Positions 1-8,763 of a stretch of 64,000 bases of DNA are shown piece by piece. The position numbers and the translations under genes are program-made. The stretch is from Dyadobacter sp. UC 10 (GTDB lineage Bacteria; Bacteroidota; Bacteroidia; Cytophagales; Spirosomataceae). The notes under the pieces were generated by a model. That model did not search any database. It was not told where the DNA came from and was given only the letters and a program-made list of their open reading frames with translations. The stretch spans positions 5,948,501 to 6,012,500 of the forward strand of contig NZ_VSRN01000001.1 of the NCBI RefSeq assembly GCF_008369915.1. The letters run 5' to 3'. Every line of letters begins with the position of its first letter. Position 1 is the first letter of the stretch.

Positions 1-726
1 GAAATGTACAATCCGTGCGTACCTGGCTCGCGCCTGGGCGTAACCCGAGACAAATTGCCGGATACCTTACCTGAGGGAATCGATGGAATTCATTTTCACA
101 CCTTATGCGAAAACGGGTCAGATACACTGGAACGTACATTGGCAGCATTGGAGGAGAAATTTGGAGGTCTGCTTCATCAGGCAAAGTGGCTGAACATGGG
201 AGGAGGGCATCTGATGACCAGAGAAGGGTACGATATCTCGAAGCTAATAAAATTAGTTAGCAATATTAGAGAGAAATATAATCTGGATGTGATCCTGGAA
301 CCAGGCTCTGCCATTGCCTGGCGGACAGGAGTTTTGGTGACAACCGTTTTGGACGTAATGGATAGTCAGGGAATTGACGTTGCGATCCTTGATACTTCTT
401 TCGCAGCACACATGCCTGATACCCTGGAGATGCCCTACAAACCCGTGATCACCGGCGCTTACCAGGAGCCGGTGACAGGCAAGCCGACTTACAGAATGGG
501 TGGAATGACCTGTCTCGCAGGCGATTTCATGGGTGATTATTCATTCGATGTTCCGTTGAAGATTGGGGATAAAGTCATATTTGAAGACATGATCCATTAT
601 ACGATGGTGAAGACTACTACATTTAACGGTGTTAATTTACCTTCCATTGGTATTTGCGACATGAATGGAGATTTTAAATTGATCCGCAGCTTTGGATACG
701 AAAGTTTCAAGGATAGGCTATCATAG
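1..726 (+). CDS. nspC: Carboxynorspermidine decarboxylase, C-terminal part (5' end outside window)
   Basis: The frame is open from base 1 and ends at TAG 724-726, so about 241 C-terminal residues of a protein usually near 380 residues are present. NspC is a PLP-dependent decarboxylase with an alanine-racemase-type fold. It converts carboxynorspermidine or carboxyspermidine to the polyamine in the cytoplasm. The sequence shows NPCVPGSRLGVTR near the left edge, the Gly-rich GGGHLM segment, the phosphate-binding EPGSA motif, and CLAGD, which matches the catalytic Cys-x-x-x-Asp region of this fold. The ATG at 4-6 is internal, not a start. A bidirectional hairpin terminator follows. Family assignment is firm; substrate preference (norspermidine or spermidine) is not visible. 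Confidence 0.9.
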   Translation, partial: EMYNPCVPGSRLGVTRDKLPDTLPEGIDGIHFHTLCENGSDTLERTLAALEEKFGGLLHQAKWLNMGGGHLMTREGYDISKLIKLVSNIREKYNLDVILEPGSAIAWRTGVLVTTVLDVMDSQGIDVAILDTSFAAHMPDTLEMPYKPVITGAYQEPVTGKPTYRMGGMTCLAGDFMGDYSFDVPLKIGDKVIFEDMIHYTMVKTTTFNGVNLPSIGICDMNGDFKLIRSFGYESFKDRLS

Positions 727-769
727 TGAAGTTTGTACTTTTCCTGGTTTAGGAGTATAAAATGAAAAT

Positions 770-820
770 CCCGTTTCGAGAAATCATGCAATTTTGATTT
801 TCTCGAAACGGGCTTTTCTT
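770..820. terminator. Bidirectional hairpin terminator between nspC and the PIG-L gene
   Basis: Arms cccgtttcgagaaa (770-783) and tttctcgaaacggg (799-812) are perfect complements, followed by cttttcttctt on the plus strand and a T-rich stretch on the minus strand. It sits between two convergent genes, so it probably ends both transcripts. Confidence 0.85.
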
Positions 821-842
821 CTTGTGGAAATATTGGTTTTTC

Positions 843-1736
843 CTATCTCGGCAGCATTGGAAACAGACGTTTGATTTCACTGGCATCCGGCTGCTTACCA
901 TACTCACAAATTTCAAAAACCTCCACAAATTTAATATCCTTTGCCTTCTCGGCCCCGTACCATTTTTCCAGCGAGACTTTGATTTCAGGATTCACTGCGG
1001 AGCGCTTTTCCATGGAAGTAAACAGCCACTTTTTCCTTTCCACGACATCTTTGGGGACATTAGCAAGATCCTGATTTGTCCACGGGAGCCACTCATAGAA
1101 TTGGGAAACGTGTGCATCCAGCCCATCTACTTTTTTAGCAAGAACATTTGTGATGTCAATAGCGATATCCGGGCGAAATGGATTAGGCCGTTGAAATCGA
1201 TCCCGGAAGTAGAGGAAAACCGGGTTTTTGGTCAATGGAGGCACACTGCTAAGGATATTTGGTACAATTACTAAGTAAGCCGCGTCTTGTACTACTACGC
1301 CCGTGTTGCGGTGATCGGGATGATAATCGTTTGTACGCGGCGCTATTACAAGGTCAGCGTTCCATTCGCGGATTTTTCTGATCACGGCCAGGCGATTCTC
1401 GAGCGTTGGCATTAACTCACCATCGTGGTTGTCCAATACGTCGTAGGAAATGCCCAGGCGTTTCGCAACTTCCTTTGTTTCCGCCAGCCGCCGCTTCGCA
1501 AGTTCCCCTCCACCGATGTCCTGGTGGCCGGCGTCGCCATTTGTGAGTGAAACGAATTTTACTTTGTGCCCCATTGATGAATAGATGGAGGCAATGCCAC
1601 CTGCCCCCAGGTCACAATCGTCGGGGTGGGCGCCAAATACGATGACATTTAATGGTGCTTTGTTATCATTTGCGTTTTGGGCGCACGCGGACGAGCCTGC
1701 GTATAGTAGCGCAGCGAACAGTAGTATTTTTTTCAT
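843..1736 (-). CDS. Exported PIG-L family (LmbE-like) deacetylase
   Basis: This is a 297-residue protein. Residues 1-20 form a signal peptide ending SSACAQ, so it is exported. The PIG-L/LmbE fold is a zinc-dependent N-acetylglucosamine-type deacetylase. The diagnostic metal-binding HPDD is at residues 37-40 (FGAHPDDCDLG), and a second conserved histidine motif, HPDHRNTG, begins at 139. Length and motifs agree with full-length secreted Bacteroidota PIG-L proteins. It is convergent with nspC and divergent from pyrG, so probably monocistronic. The substrate cannot be told; a cell-surface or imported amino sugar is plausible. Confidence 0.85.
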   Translation of the reverse strand: MKKILLFAALLYAGSSACAQNANDNKAPLNVIVFGAHPDDCDLGAGGIASIYSSMGHKVKFVSLTNGDAGHQDIGGGELAKRRLAETKEVAKRLGISYDVLDNHDGELMPTLENRLAVIRKIREWNADLVIAPRTNDYHPDHRNTGVVVQDAAYLVIVPNILSSVPPLTKNPVFLYFRDRFQRPNPFRPDIAIDITNVLAKKVDGLDAHVSQFYEWLPWTNQDLANVPKDVVERKKWLFTSMEKRSAVNPEIKVSLEKWYGAEKAKDIKFVEVFEICEYGKQPDASEIKRLFPMLPR

Positions 1737-2034
1737 TTGAGAATAGGAAAAAGGTTTAAGAAGAAATCAAGGAAATGTACGATTATGTTCATCCTTACAT
1801 TTTTCAATTTAGTTTATAAACAGACATTTTAAAGTGACTTTTGAAAAAATTATAAATAAAATGGCGTTCCCGCGCTGTTATGGATATGTCAAAGTAAAAT
1901 ATTTATATTTCGTAACTCATCAGACAGACAAATGGTTAGTCTCGGCGCGGTAACTAATTCAGGAGAGCCGCTAAGATTCTTTCAATAATCGTGTATCTTT
2001 GTATCCCGTAATCATAGAAAAACAGCAACGTCTT
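1737..2034. other. Divergent intergenic region between the PIG-L gene and pyrG
   Basis: About 300 bp, AT-rich, without a credible ORF. It should hold the PIG-L promoter (minus) and the pyrG promoter (plus). Apart from the -7-like element annotated separately I see no repeat or hairpin. Confidence 0.6.
1994..2001 (+). promoter_or_regulatory. Candidate Bacteroidota -7 element of pyrG
   Basis: TATCTTTG fits the Bacteroidota -7 consensus TAnnTTTG and lies 33 bp before the ATG at 2035. It overlaps the in-frame TTG at 1999, which makes that upstream start unlikely. No clear -33 TTG at ideal spacing was seen. Confidence 0.5.
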
Positions 2035-3699
2035 ATGGCTGCTAAAGCGCAAAAGACCGCGAAGTACATTTTCGTTACGGGCGGTGTAACATCTTCTTTA
2101 GGCAAAGGAATAATTGCCTCTTCATTAGCAAAGTTGCTGCAGGCCCGCGGGCTCTCAGTCACGATCCAAAAGTTCGATCCTTATCTCAATATTGATCCCG
2201 GAACCATGAATCCCTACGAGCACGGCGAGTGTTACGTAACGGACGATGGAGCCGAAACAGACCTCGATCTCGGGCATTATGAGCGTTTCCTGAACGTTCG
2301 GACTTCTCAGGCCAACAATGTCACGACCGGGCGTATTTACCATAATGTCATCACGGCCGAGCGTCGTGGGGATTTTCTTGGTAAGACTGTTCAGGTGGTA
2401 CCGCACATTACCGATGAGCTCAAACGCAATATGCTGTTGCTCGGCCAAACAGGCGATTACGATATCGTAATCACTGAAATCGGTGGCTGTGTGGGGGACA
2501 TTGAGTCGCTTCCCTTTCTGGAAGCCGTGCGTCAGGTGAAGTTCGAAATGAACGAACACGATACGCTGGTGATCCATCTTACTTTGATCCCTTATCTGAA
2601 CTCCGCCGGCGAGCTGAAAACGAAGCCGACCCAGCATTCCGTAAGAATGTTGCAGGAGGCTGGTATCCAGCCAGACATTCTTGTTTGTCGCAGCGAGCAT
2701 CCGCTTCCTTATGATCTTCGTAAGAAAATTGCGCTTTTCTGTAACGTGCAGGTGAATTCAGTGATCGAAGCAATGGATGCGGATACGATTTATGCGGTGC
2801 CGCTGCTTATGCTTAAAGAGCGTCTCGATCAGCGTGCATTGTATATGCTGGATATTTACAACGATAAGGATTTGGATCTGGATTCATGGAAAACATTTTT
2901 GTCAAGACTAAAAAATCCGGTCGATTCGGTTAGAATAGGGTTGGTAGGTAAATATGTAGAGCTACACGACGCGTACAAGTCGATTGTGGAATCTTTCATT
3001 CACGCCGGCGCAACTAATGAATGTAAAGTCAATATCGAATGGATCCATTCCGAAAGTCTTAGTGCCGATAACGTGGAAGAGAGGCTGGAAGGCCTGGATG
3101 GTGTTCTGGTTGCTCCGGGTTTTGGCGAGAGAGGCATTGAGGGTAAAATCGCGGCGATCCAGTTTGTCCGGGAAAACAATATTCCGTTTTTCGGTATCTG
3201 TCTGGGTATGCAAATGGCTGTAATCGAATACGCCCGCAACGTGATCGGCTGGCAGAATGCGCATTCTGTGGAGATGGACAATACGACCGACCACCCTGTG
3301 ATCCATTTGATGGAAGACCAGAAGGATGTTTCCAATAAAGGAGGCACGATGCGTTTGGGCGCGTATGCCTGTCGCATTAAAAAGGATACGCTTGCTTCGC
3401 GCATTTACGGTAAAACCAATATCAGCGAGCGTCACCGTCACCGCTACGAATTCAACAACAAATACCTGAAAGATTTCGAAGGTAAAGGCTTGCTTGCTAC
3501 TGGTATTAATCCGGAGAACGACCTCGTTGAAATGGTAGAGCTGCCGAGTCACCCATTCTACATCGGTGTACAATTTCACCCTGAACTTAAAAGTACAGTA
3601 ATGAACCCGCATCCGCTTTTCGTGAATTTCGTGAAAGCAGCGCTGGCTTATTCGTTGCAGAAGAAATCGGTGGAGTCTTTAAATCCGTCGATGAGCTAG
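2035..3699 (+). CDS. pyrG: CTP synthase (glutamine-hydrolysing)
   Basis: Makes CTP from UTP, ATP and glutamine, the last step of pyrimidine nucleotide synthesis; cytoplasmic tetramer. The product is 554 residues, normal for the family. The N-terminal synthetase domain has the GGVTSSLGKGI nucleotide loop. The C-terminal class I glutamine amidotransferase domain has nucleophile Cys389 in GICLGMQ and the His515-x-Glu517 pair in FHPE. I chose ATG 2035 over an upstream in-frame TTG at 1999 because homologues begin just before KYIFVTGG and the TTG lies in the promoter element. yidC follows 79 bp downstream on the same strand. Confidence 0.97.
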   Translation: MAAKAQKTAKYIFVTGGVTSSLGKGIIASSLAKLLQARGLSVTIQKFDPYLNIDPGTMNPYEHGECYVTDDGAETDLDLGHYERFLNVRTSQANNVTTGRIYHNVITAERRGDFLGKTVQVVPHITDELKRNMLLLGQTGDYDIVITEIGGCVGDIESLPFLEAVRQVKFEMNEHDTLVIHLTLIPYLNSAGELKTKPTQHSVRMLQEAGIQPDILVCRSEHPLPYDLRKKIALFCNVQVNSVIEAMDADTIYAVPLLMLKERLDQRALYMLDIYNDKDLDLDSWKTFLSRLKNPVDSVRIGLVGKYVELHDAYKSIVESFIHAGATNECKVNIEWIHSESLSADNVEERLEGLDGVLVAPGFGERGIEGKIAAIQFVRENNIPFFGICLGMQMAVIEYARNVIGWQNAHSVEMDNTTDHPVIHLMEDQKDVSNKGGTMRLGAYACRIKKDTLASRIYGKTNISERHRHRYEFNNKYLKDFEGKGLLATGINPENDLVEMVELPSHPFYIGVQFHPELKSTVMNPHPLFVNFVKAALAYSLQKKSVESLNPSMS

Positions 3700-3728
3700 C
3701 CGGAAAATCCTTTGAAGGAAAATCTTAT

Positions 3729-3736
3729 TACCTTTG
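3729..3736 (+). promoter_or_regulatory. Candidate -7 element of yidC
   Basis: TACCTTTG matches TAnnTTTG and lies 42 bp before the yidC ATG. A TTG at 3712-3714 is upstream, but the spacing is shorter than ideal. Confidence 0.4.
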
Positions 3737-3778
3737 CCGTCCCTTACGGGCGTTCTCTTTTAACAATTTAAGTAAATA

Positions 3779-5599
3779 ATGGATAAAAATTTTATCATCG
3801 GCTTAGTACTTATCATGCTAATGCTGATTGGCTACCAGATCCTGGTTCCGAAACCTGTGGAACCAACGCCTGTGGAGCAAACCCAAACAAGTACCCCCAA
3901 AGCGACAGCTACTCTATCAGCACCCACCGATTCCAGTGATATTGCTTCCCAAATCAGTGATACCGTTGCGAGCATAACCCCGCAGGACCTGGTCATAGAA
4001 ACACAGGATACACGTGTCGTTTTTACTAATAAAGGTGGTGTTTTAAAAGAGGTATTGCTGAAAAAGTATAAAACCTTCGATCAGAAACCACTTTATCTGA
4101 TCTCGGAAAACCATAACAATTTTCAGATCGACTTTCCAACGCCAACGGGGGATGTAAAACTTACAAACGCCTATTTTTCAACAGATTCGAAGGATAAGCA
4201 GTTAAGTGAGAAGGATTCGGCGGTGATTACATACAAGACAACTTTGAAAAACAATCAGGTTGTTGAACAAACCTATGTGGTACGCGGCTCGGGTTATGTG
4301 ATTGATTACAGCATTAAATCCAACGGAACGGTTCCCGGCGATAAATCTGCGGTAATCAACTGGAAAAATGACCTTTTGCAGCTTGAAAACGATATGCATA
4401 AGAACCGTGAGGTTGTTACCATCAATTACTACACAGACGAACTGTTAAGCCTTCCGACCAGCCCGGCTTCCAACGAAGCGGAAAAAACGGCTGATCCGGT
4501 TAAATGGTTTACAATCAAGCACAAATACTTCCTTGCGGGCCTTATCTCGGAAAAACACCCCTTTAATAACGTAGCACTCTCCGCGGATGTAAATCCCAAC
4601 GATTCGGTAATCGTGAAAACAATGGGCGTTTCGGCTGGTATCCCGATGGCGGCGATCCAGAAAGGAGAAGCTAATATGCAGTTCTTTCTAGGACCGAACG
4701 ATTATCACCTGGTAGATAAAGTGAAGGCCGAAAACTTCGATCAGAATGTGTATCTGGGCTACGCATTCCTGAAACCGATCAACAAGTTCTTCCTGGTTCC
4801 TTTATTTAATTTCCTTGAAAAATTCGTCAGCAATTATGGTCTGCTGATTATCCTGCTGGTATTATTTGTAAAAACGCTGCTCACGCCGCTGACCTACAAA
4901 TCCTATATCAGTATGGCGAAAATGAAGCTGCTTGCACCGGAACTGGAACAGATCAGGAACCAGAATCCCGACGATATGGCCAAGCAGCAGCAGGACCAGA
5001 TGAAACTTTACCAGCAGGTAGGAGTGAGTCCGCTCAGCGGCTGTATTCCGGTACTGGCAACCATGCCGATCCTTTTTTCGCTGTTCTTTCTTTTTCCGAA
5101 TTTGATTGAATTAAGGCAGCAATCGTTCCTGTGGGCGCCCGACCTTTCGACTTATGATTCATTTATAAAGCTGCCGTTTACTGTCCCGTTTGGAGTAGGA
5201 AACCACATCAGTCTTTTCACGGTTTTGATGACAGCTTCGAGTATCGGTTATGCCTATTATAACAACCAGATCACTCCGACACAGCCAGGGCCGGTGAATA
5301 TGAAGGTTTTAGGTTACATTATGCCTTTGATGTTCATGTTCGTGCTTAACTCTTTCCCGGCAGGTTTGACTTTCTATTATTTCGTTTCAAACATCGTAAC
5401 GATCGCACAGCAGTTGCTGATCAAACGTTTTGTCAATGAAGACAAAATCCGGGCGATCCTGGACGAAAACAGAAGGAAGAATGCGAATGGCGAGAAGAAG
5501 CAGACCAAATTCCAGAAGTATCTGGAAAAGTCTTTGCAGGCCGCAGAAGAGGCTAAGAAAAAGCAGGCAGAACTAGAGAAACGCGCTAAAAAGAAATAA
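3779..5599 (+). CDS. yidC: Membrane protein insertase YidC
   Basis: Inserts and folds inner-membrane proteins, alone or with SecYEG. The 606-residue product starts with a transmembrane segment (about 5-22) followed by a low-complexity Pro/Thr linker. The large periplasmic beta domain typical of Gram-negative YidC follows (about 65-335). The conserved 60KD_IMP insertase core is at about 350-555, including LLTPLTYKSY and several membrane spans. The C-terminus (about 560-606) is a long, very basic Lys-rich tail of the kind that contacts the ribosome. A T-tailed hairpin follows at 5624-5661. Confidence 0.96.
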   Translation: MDKNFIIGLVLIMLMLIGYQILVPKPVEPTPVEQTQTSTPKATATLSAPTDSSDIASQISDTVASITPQDLVIETQDTRVVFTNKGGVLKEVLLKKYKTFDQKPLYLISENHNNFQIDFPTPTGDVKLTNAYFSTDSKDKQLSEKDSAVITYKTTLKNNQVVEQTYVVRGSGYVIDYSIKSNGTVPGDKSAVINWKNDLLQLENDMHKNREVVTINYYTDELLSLPTSPASNEAEKTADPVKWFTIKHKYFLAGLISEKHPFNNVALSADVNPNDSVIVKTMGVSAGIPMAAIQKGEANMQFFLGPNDYHLVDKVKAENFDQNVYLGYAFLKPINKFFLVPLFNFLEKFVSNYGLLIILLVLFVKTLLTPLTYKSYISMAKMKLLAPELEQIRNQNPDDMAKQQQDQMKLYQQVGVSPLSGCIPVLATMPILFSLFFLFPNLIELRQQSFLWAPDLSTYDSFIKLPFTVPFGVGNHISLFTVLMTASSIGYAYYNNQITPTQPGPVNMKVLGYIMPLMFMFVLNSFPAGLTFYYFVSNIVTIAQQLLIKRFVNEDKIRAILDENRRKNANGEKKQTKFQKYLEKSLQAAEEAKKKQAELEKRAKKK

Positions 5600-5623
5600 A
5601 AGGTTTTTTGAATCGTAATATAT

Positions 5624-5661
5624 GGGCAATATTTCCTGATGGGAATGTTGCCCGTTTTTTT
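5624..5661 (+). terminator. Rho-independent terminator after yidC
   Basis: A 13-bp stem (5624-5636 with 5641-5653, two G-U pairs) closes a TGAT loop and is followed by seven Ts at 5655-5661. Confidence 0.85.
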
Positions 5662-5717
5662 CTCTTCAACCAAGTTTCATAACTTGTCTGACTCAACACA
5701 CCTGACCACTAATTCCG

Positions 5718-7433
5718 ATGAGACTTTTCATTTTATTGATTTTGGCGGCATTTTTGACCTCACCACAATCGACTTTTGCGCAGGCTAACCCGCAGGGGGA
5801 GGGTACTTACAGATCTGCCGTCAACGATTACAAGCAGGAAAAGTATGCGGCAGCATTGCAAAAGCTGGCGCCGCTAACCAAATCGACTGTAAAGGCCGCT
5901 TATACACCTTATGCACAATACTATTACGCATTATCGGCTTACCAACTGAAACGCTACCGCGAAAGCCGCCAAATGCTTACGCAGCTGCAAAGCAGCTACC
6001 CTGGCTGGAACAGGATCAACGATGTGTATTATCTGCTGGGTGCGATCGGGCTGGAATCCGGACAGATCAATCAAGGTTTGGAGAGTTTGCTTAAAATAAA
6101 AGACAGTGGTTTTGCGAAAGATGTGCAGGGGTTAAAACAGCATCATCTGGCTACCGTAGGCGATCTTCCGACGCTCGTCAGTCTGCAAAAGCAATACCCT
6201 ACTGACCGCGACCTTGCATTGATCCTCATTCAATTTATCGAGAAAGCGCCTAATGCGACGCAGGTAGACAAATCTTATGCAGCCTCGCTTCAAAAGCAAT
6301 TTAAATTCAGCAATAAAGAAAAGGTGGCTGCTGCTGCTGAAACTCCGAAAAGAAGTATTCCGCGGAGTGAGGGACAATGGACTAAGGGTTACCTGGATGT
6401 AGCTGTGTTGCTGCCTTTCAGACTGGACGAATTCAGTGCGTCAAAGCGCAGGTCAAACCAGTTTGCATACGATTACTACCTTGGCCTTACCATGGCGAAA
6501 GAGCAACTGGCTACCGAGGGAATTCAGGTAAATTTGTGGGCATATGATGTGAATAACGAGGCGAAACCGATGGAATCGATCGTGAATAACAAGAACTTCC
6601 AGCAGTCGGATATCGTGATCGGCCCGCTTTATGCCAATACTTTTGATGTCACTGCCAACTATGTTTCAGCAAGTGGCACATTGATGCTGAATCCTTTATC
6701 TACCGATGGTACCCTATTAAAATCCGCTTCCAATATTTACCTCGGACACCCGTCAATTGCATATCAGACCCAGCAGGCGGCGCAATATATGAAAACCCAG
6801 TCTCCGGGACTATCTGCTGTGATCTACTATGGAAATACCTCCAAAGATTCGGCAATGGCGGCTTCTTATGCAAATGAATGGAAAGCTAAAAGCGGGCGTG
6901 TGATGAGCATGGTGAAAATCCAGCCGGACAGAGAATGGCTCGACAGCAATATCCCTTCATTTGAAACAAACAAGCCTGCTCACATTGCATTGTTTTCGTC
7001 AGATGGAGCATCCGGTCCAAATCTGATGGAAATTTTAAATAGCCGCAAAATGACGGAAACTCCCGTGGTGGCTACGTCAACCAGCTTCAATCCGCAGCAA
7101 TCCAGAATATCCAGGTATGGTTCGAGATTGGCATTGATCGATCCGGATTATGTGGACAGGGAAAAGGATAGCATTCGTGAGTTTCAAAAGAACTACTGGA
7201 ACAAAACCAGCAGCTTCCCGTCGGTGTATTCCTATCTGGGATACGACCAGCTTACTTTTTTTGCCAGAATGCTCAATCAGCACAAGGATAAGCTTGCAAG
7301 CGGAATTCAGGCCAAGAAACATGGAGCTGGTGAATATCTCCTGGCAGGCTTCGATTATACCAGGTCCAATGAAAACCAGATCACACCAGTTCTAAAATAC
7401 AATGGCTCCAAGTGGGTGCCTGTCGACAGATAA
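5718..7433 (+). CDS. Periplasmic TPR plus type 1 periplasmic-binding-fold protein
   Basis: The 571-residue product has a signal peptide (1-22, ending TFAQA). An N-terminal helical region (about 25-195) has TPR-like repeats, for example YAQYYYALSAYQLKRY and INDVYYLLGAIGLESG. A C-terminal domain (about 225-565) resembles the leucine/branched-chain amino-acid binding fold: DVAVLLPF, SDIVIGPLYA, MLNPLSTD. There is no neighbouring ABC permease or ATPase, so import is doubtful. The same order of domains occurs in LpoA, the outer-membrane activator of the peptidoglycan synthase PBP1A. However, the signal peptide lacks an obvious lipobox Cys. It ends just before hemL and may be co-transcribed with it. 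Confidence 0.75.
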   Translation: MRLFILLILAAFLTSPQSTFAQANPQGEGTYRSAVNDYKQEKYAAALQKLAPLTKSTVKAAYTPYAQYYYALSAYQLKRYRESRQMLTQLQSSYPGWNRINDVYYLLGAIGLESGQINQGLESLLKIKDSGFAKDVQGLKQHHLATVGDLPTLVSLQKQYPTDRDLALILIQFIEKAPNATQVDKSYAASLQKQFKFSNKEKVAAAAETPKRSIPRSEGQWTKGYLDVAVLLPFRLDEFSASKRRSNQFAYDYYLGLTMAKEQLATEGIQVNLWAYDVNNEAKPMESIVNNKNFQQSDIVIGPLYANTFDVTANYVSASGTLMLNPLSTDGTLLKSASNIYLGHPSIAYQTQQAAQYMKTQSPGLSAVIYYGNTSKDSAMAASYANEWKAKSGRVMSMVKIQPDREWLDSNIPSFETNKPAHIALFSSDGASGPNLMEILNSRKMTETPVVATSTSFNPQQSRISRYGSRLALIDPDYVDREKDSIREFQKNYWNKTSSFPSVYSYLGYDQLTFFARMLNQHKDKLASGIQAKKHGAGEYLLAGFDYTRSNENQITPVLKYNGSKWVPVDR

Positions 7434-7447
7434 TCAACGATTTTGAA

Positions 7448-8746
7448 ATGAATACATCAATCAGTCAGTCTCTTTTTGAAAATGCGCAAAAATATATTCC
7501 GGGCGGCGTGAATTCTCCTGTCCGAGCGTTCAGAGCCGTGGGCGGAACTCCCATTTTTATTAAATCTGCAAAAGGCCCCTACGTGTATGACGAGGACGGA
7601 AATGAATACATTGAACTGATCAACTCCTGGGGCCCCATGATTCTCGGGCACGCGCACGAGCTGATTCAAAAGGCCGTTTCAGACGCGATACAGCATTCTT
7701 TTTCCTTTGGCGCACCCACGCGTCGGGAAGTCGAAGTGGCCGAACGTATTGTGGATATGGTGCCTTCCATTGAAAAAGTGCGGATGGTCAATTCCGGTAC
7801 GGAAGCTACGATGTCCGCCATTCGGGTAGCACGTGGATTTACAGGCAGGGACAAGATCATCAAGTTCGAAGGCTGTTACCATGGGCACGGAGATAGTTTC
7901 CTGATCGCGGCAGGAAGCGGCGCTGCGACATTCGGTACGCCGGACAGTCCGGGCGTGACGAGCGGGGTTGCAAACGACACCTTGACCGCGCCTTACAATG
8001 ATCTGGAAGCAGTAAAGAGGCTGGTAGATTCTAATAAAAATAAAATTGCTGCACTAATCCTCGAACCTGTTGTCGGAAATATGGGTTGCGTGCTGCCTGC
8101 CGAAGGTTTTCTGGAAGGCTTGCGCAAAATATGCGATGAGGAAGGAATTGTTCTGATCCTCGACGAAGTCATGACCGGATTCCGTCTGGCGAAAGGGGGA
8201 GCGCAGGAAAGGTTTGGGGTTAAGCCGGATCTTACAACGTTAGGAAAAATAATAGGCGGAGGAATGCCCGTAGGAGCCTATGGAGGCCGTGCCGACATCA
8301 TGAACTGGGTTTCACCGGCAGGACCGGTTTACCAGGCCGGAACACTTTCCGGAAATCCGATAGCAATGGCAGCCGGACTAACTATGCTCGAATACCTCAA
8401 TGATCATCCGGAAGTTTATTCTCAATTGGAAGAATCTGGCGGGAAACTGGCAGCAGGTTTCAAAGGTTCTATGCAGAAACTAGGCCTGAATTATACATTG
8501 AATCACATTGGCTCTATGTATACCTTGTTTTTTACAAATCAGCAGGTAACGGATTTCCCTTCTGCCAAATCATCCGATCTCGTTCTTTTTGGCAAATATT
8601 TTCATGCAATGCTCAACAAAGGCATTTACCTCGGGCCTTCCCAGTTCGAAAGCATGTTCTTGTCCACTGCACTGACAGACAAGCATTTGGAAATGATCAT
8701 TCAGGCAAATGAAGAGTCGCTGAAAGAAGTATTGAATATCAATTAA
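7448..8746 (+). CDS. hemL: Glutamate-1-semialdehyde 2,1-aminomutase
   Basis: PLP enzyme that converts glutamate-1-semialdehyde to 5-aminolevulinate, the tetrapyrrole precursor, in the C5 pathway. The 432-residue length is standard. Visible features are the N-terminal PGGVNSPVRAF, the cofactor region GTEATMSAIRVAR, the EPVVGNMG segment, DEVMTGFR, and the PLP-binding Lys267 in TLGKIIGGGMPVGAYGG. ATG 7448 is preferred to the ATG at 7412, which lies inside the preceding gene. The glycosyltransferase starts 17 bp after the stop, suggesting read-through into it. Confidence 0.97.
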   Translation: MNTSISQSLFENAQKYIPGGVNSPVRAFRAVGGTPIFIKSAKGPYVYDEDGNEYIELINSWGPMILGHAHELIQKAVSDAIQHSFSFGAPTRREVEVAERIVDMVPSIEKVRMVNSGTEATMSAIRVARGFTGRDKIIKFEGCYHGHGDSFLIAAGSGAATFGTPDSPGVTSGVANDTLTAPYNDLEAVKRLVDSNKNKIAALILEPVVGNMGCVLPAEGFLEGLRKICDEEGIVLILDEVMTGFRLAKGGAQERFGVKPDLTTLGKIIGGGMPVGAYGGRADIMNWVSPAGPVYQAGTLSGNPIAMAAGLTMLEYLNDHPEVYSQLEESGGKLAAGFKGSMQKLGLNYTLNHIGSMYTLFFTNQQVTDFPSAKSSDLVLFGKYFHAMLNKGIYLGPSQFESMFLSTALTDKHLEMIIQANEESLKEVLNIN

Positions 8747-8763
8747 TCAAAAATCCATTAGCA

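Noticed and set aside
822..1274. 150-codon plus-strand frame over the PIG-L gene
   Set aside because: The antisense PIG-L frame has signal peptide and catalytic motifs; this is its shadow.
1999..2034. In-frame TTG extension upstream of pyrG
   Set aside because: It overlaps a -7 element and adds residues without a family match.
2155..2700. 181-codon antisense frame in pyrG
   Set aside because: Codon pattern follows pyrG on the plus strand; no domain or start signal.
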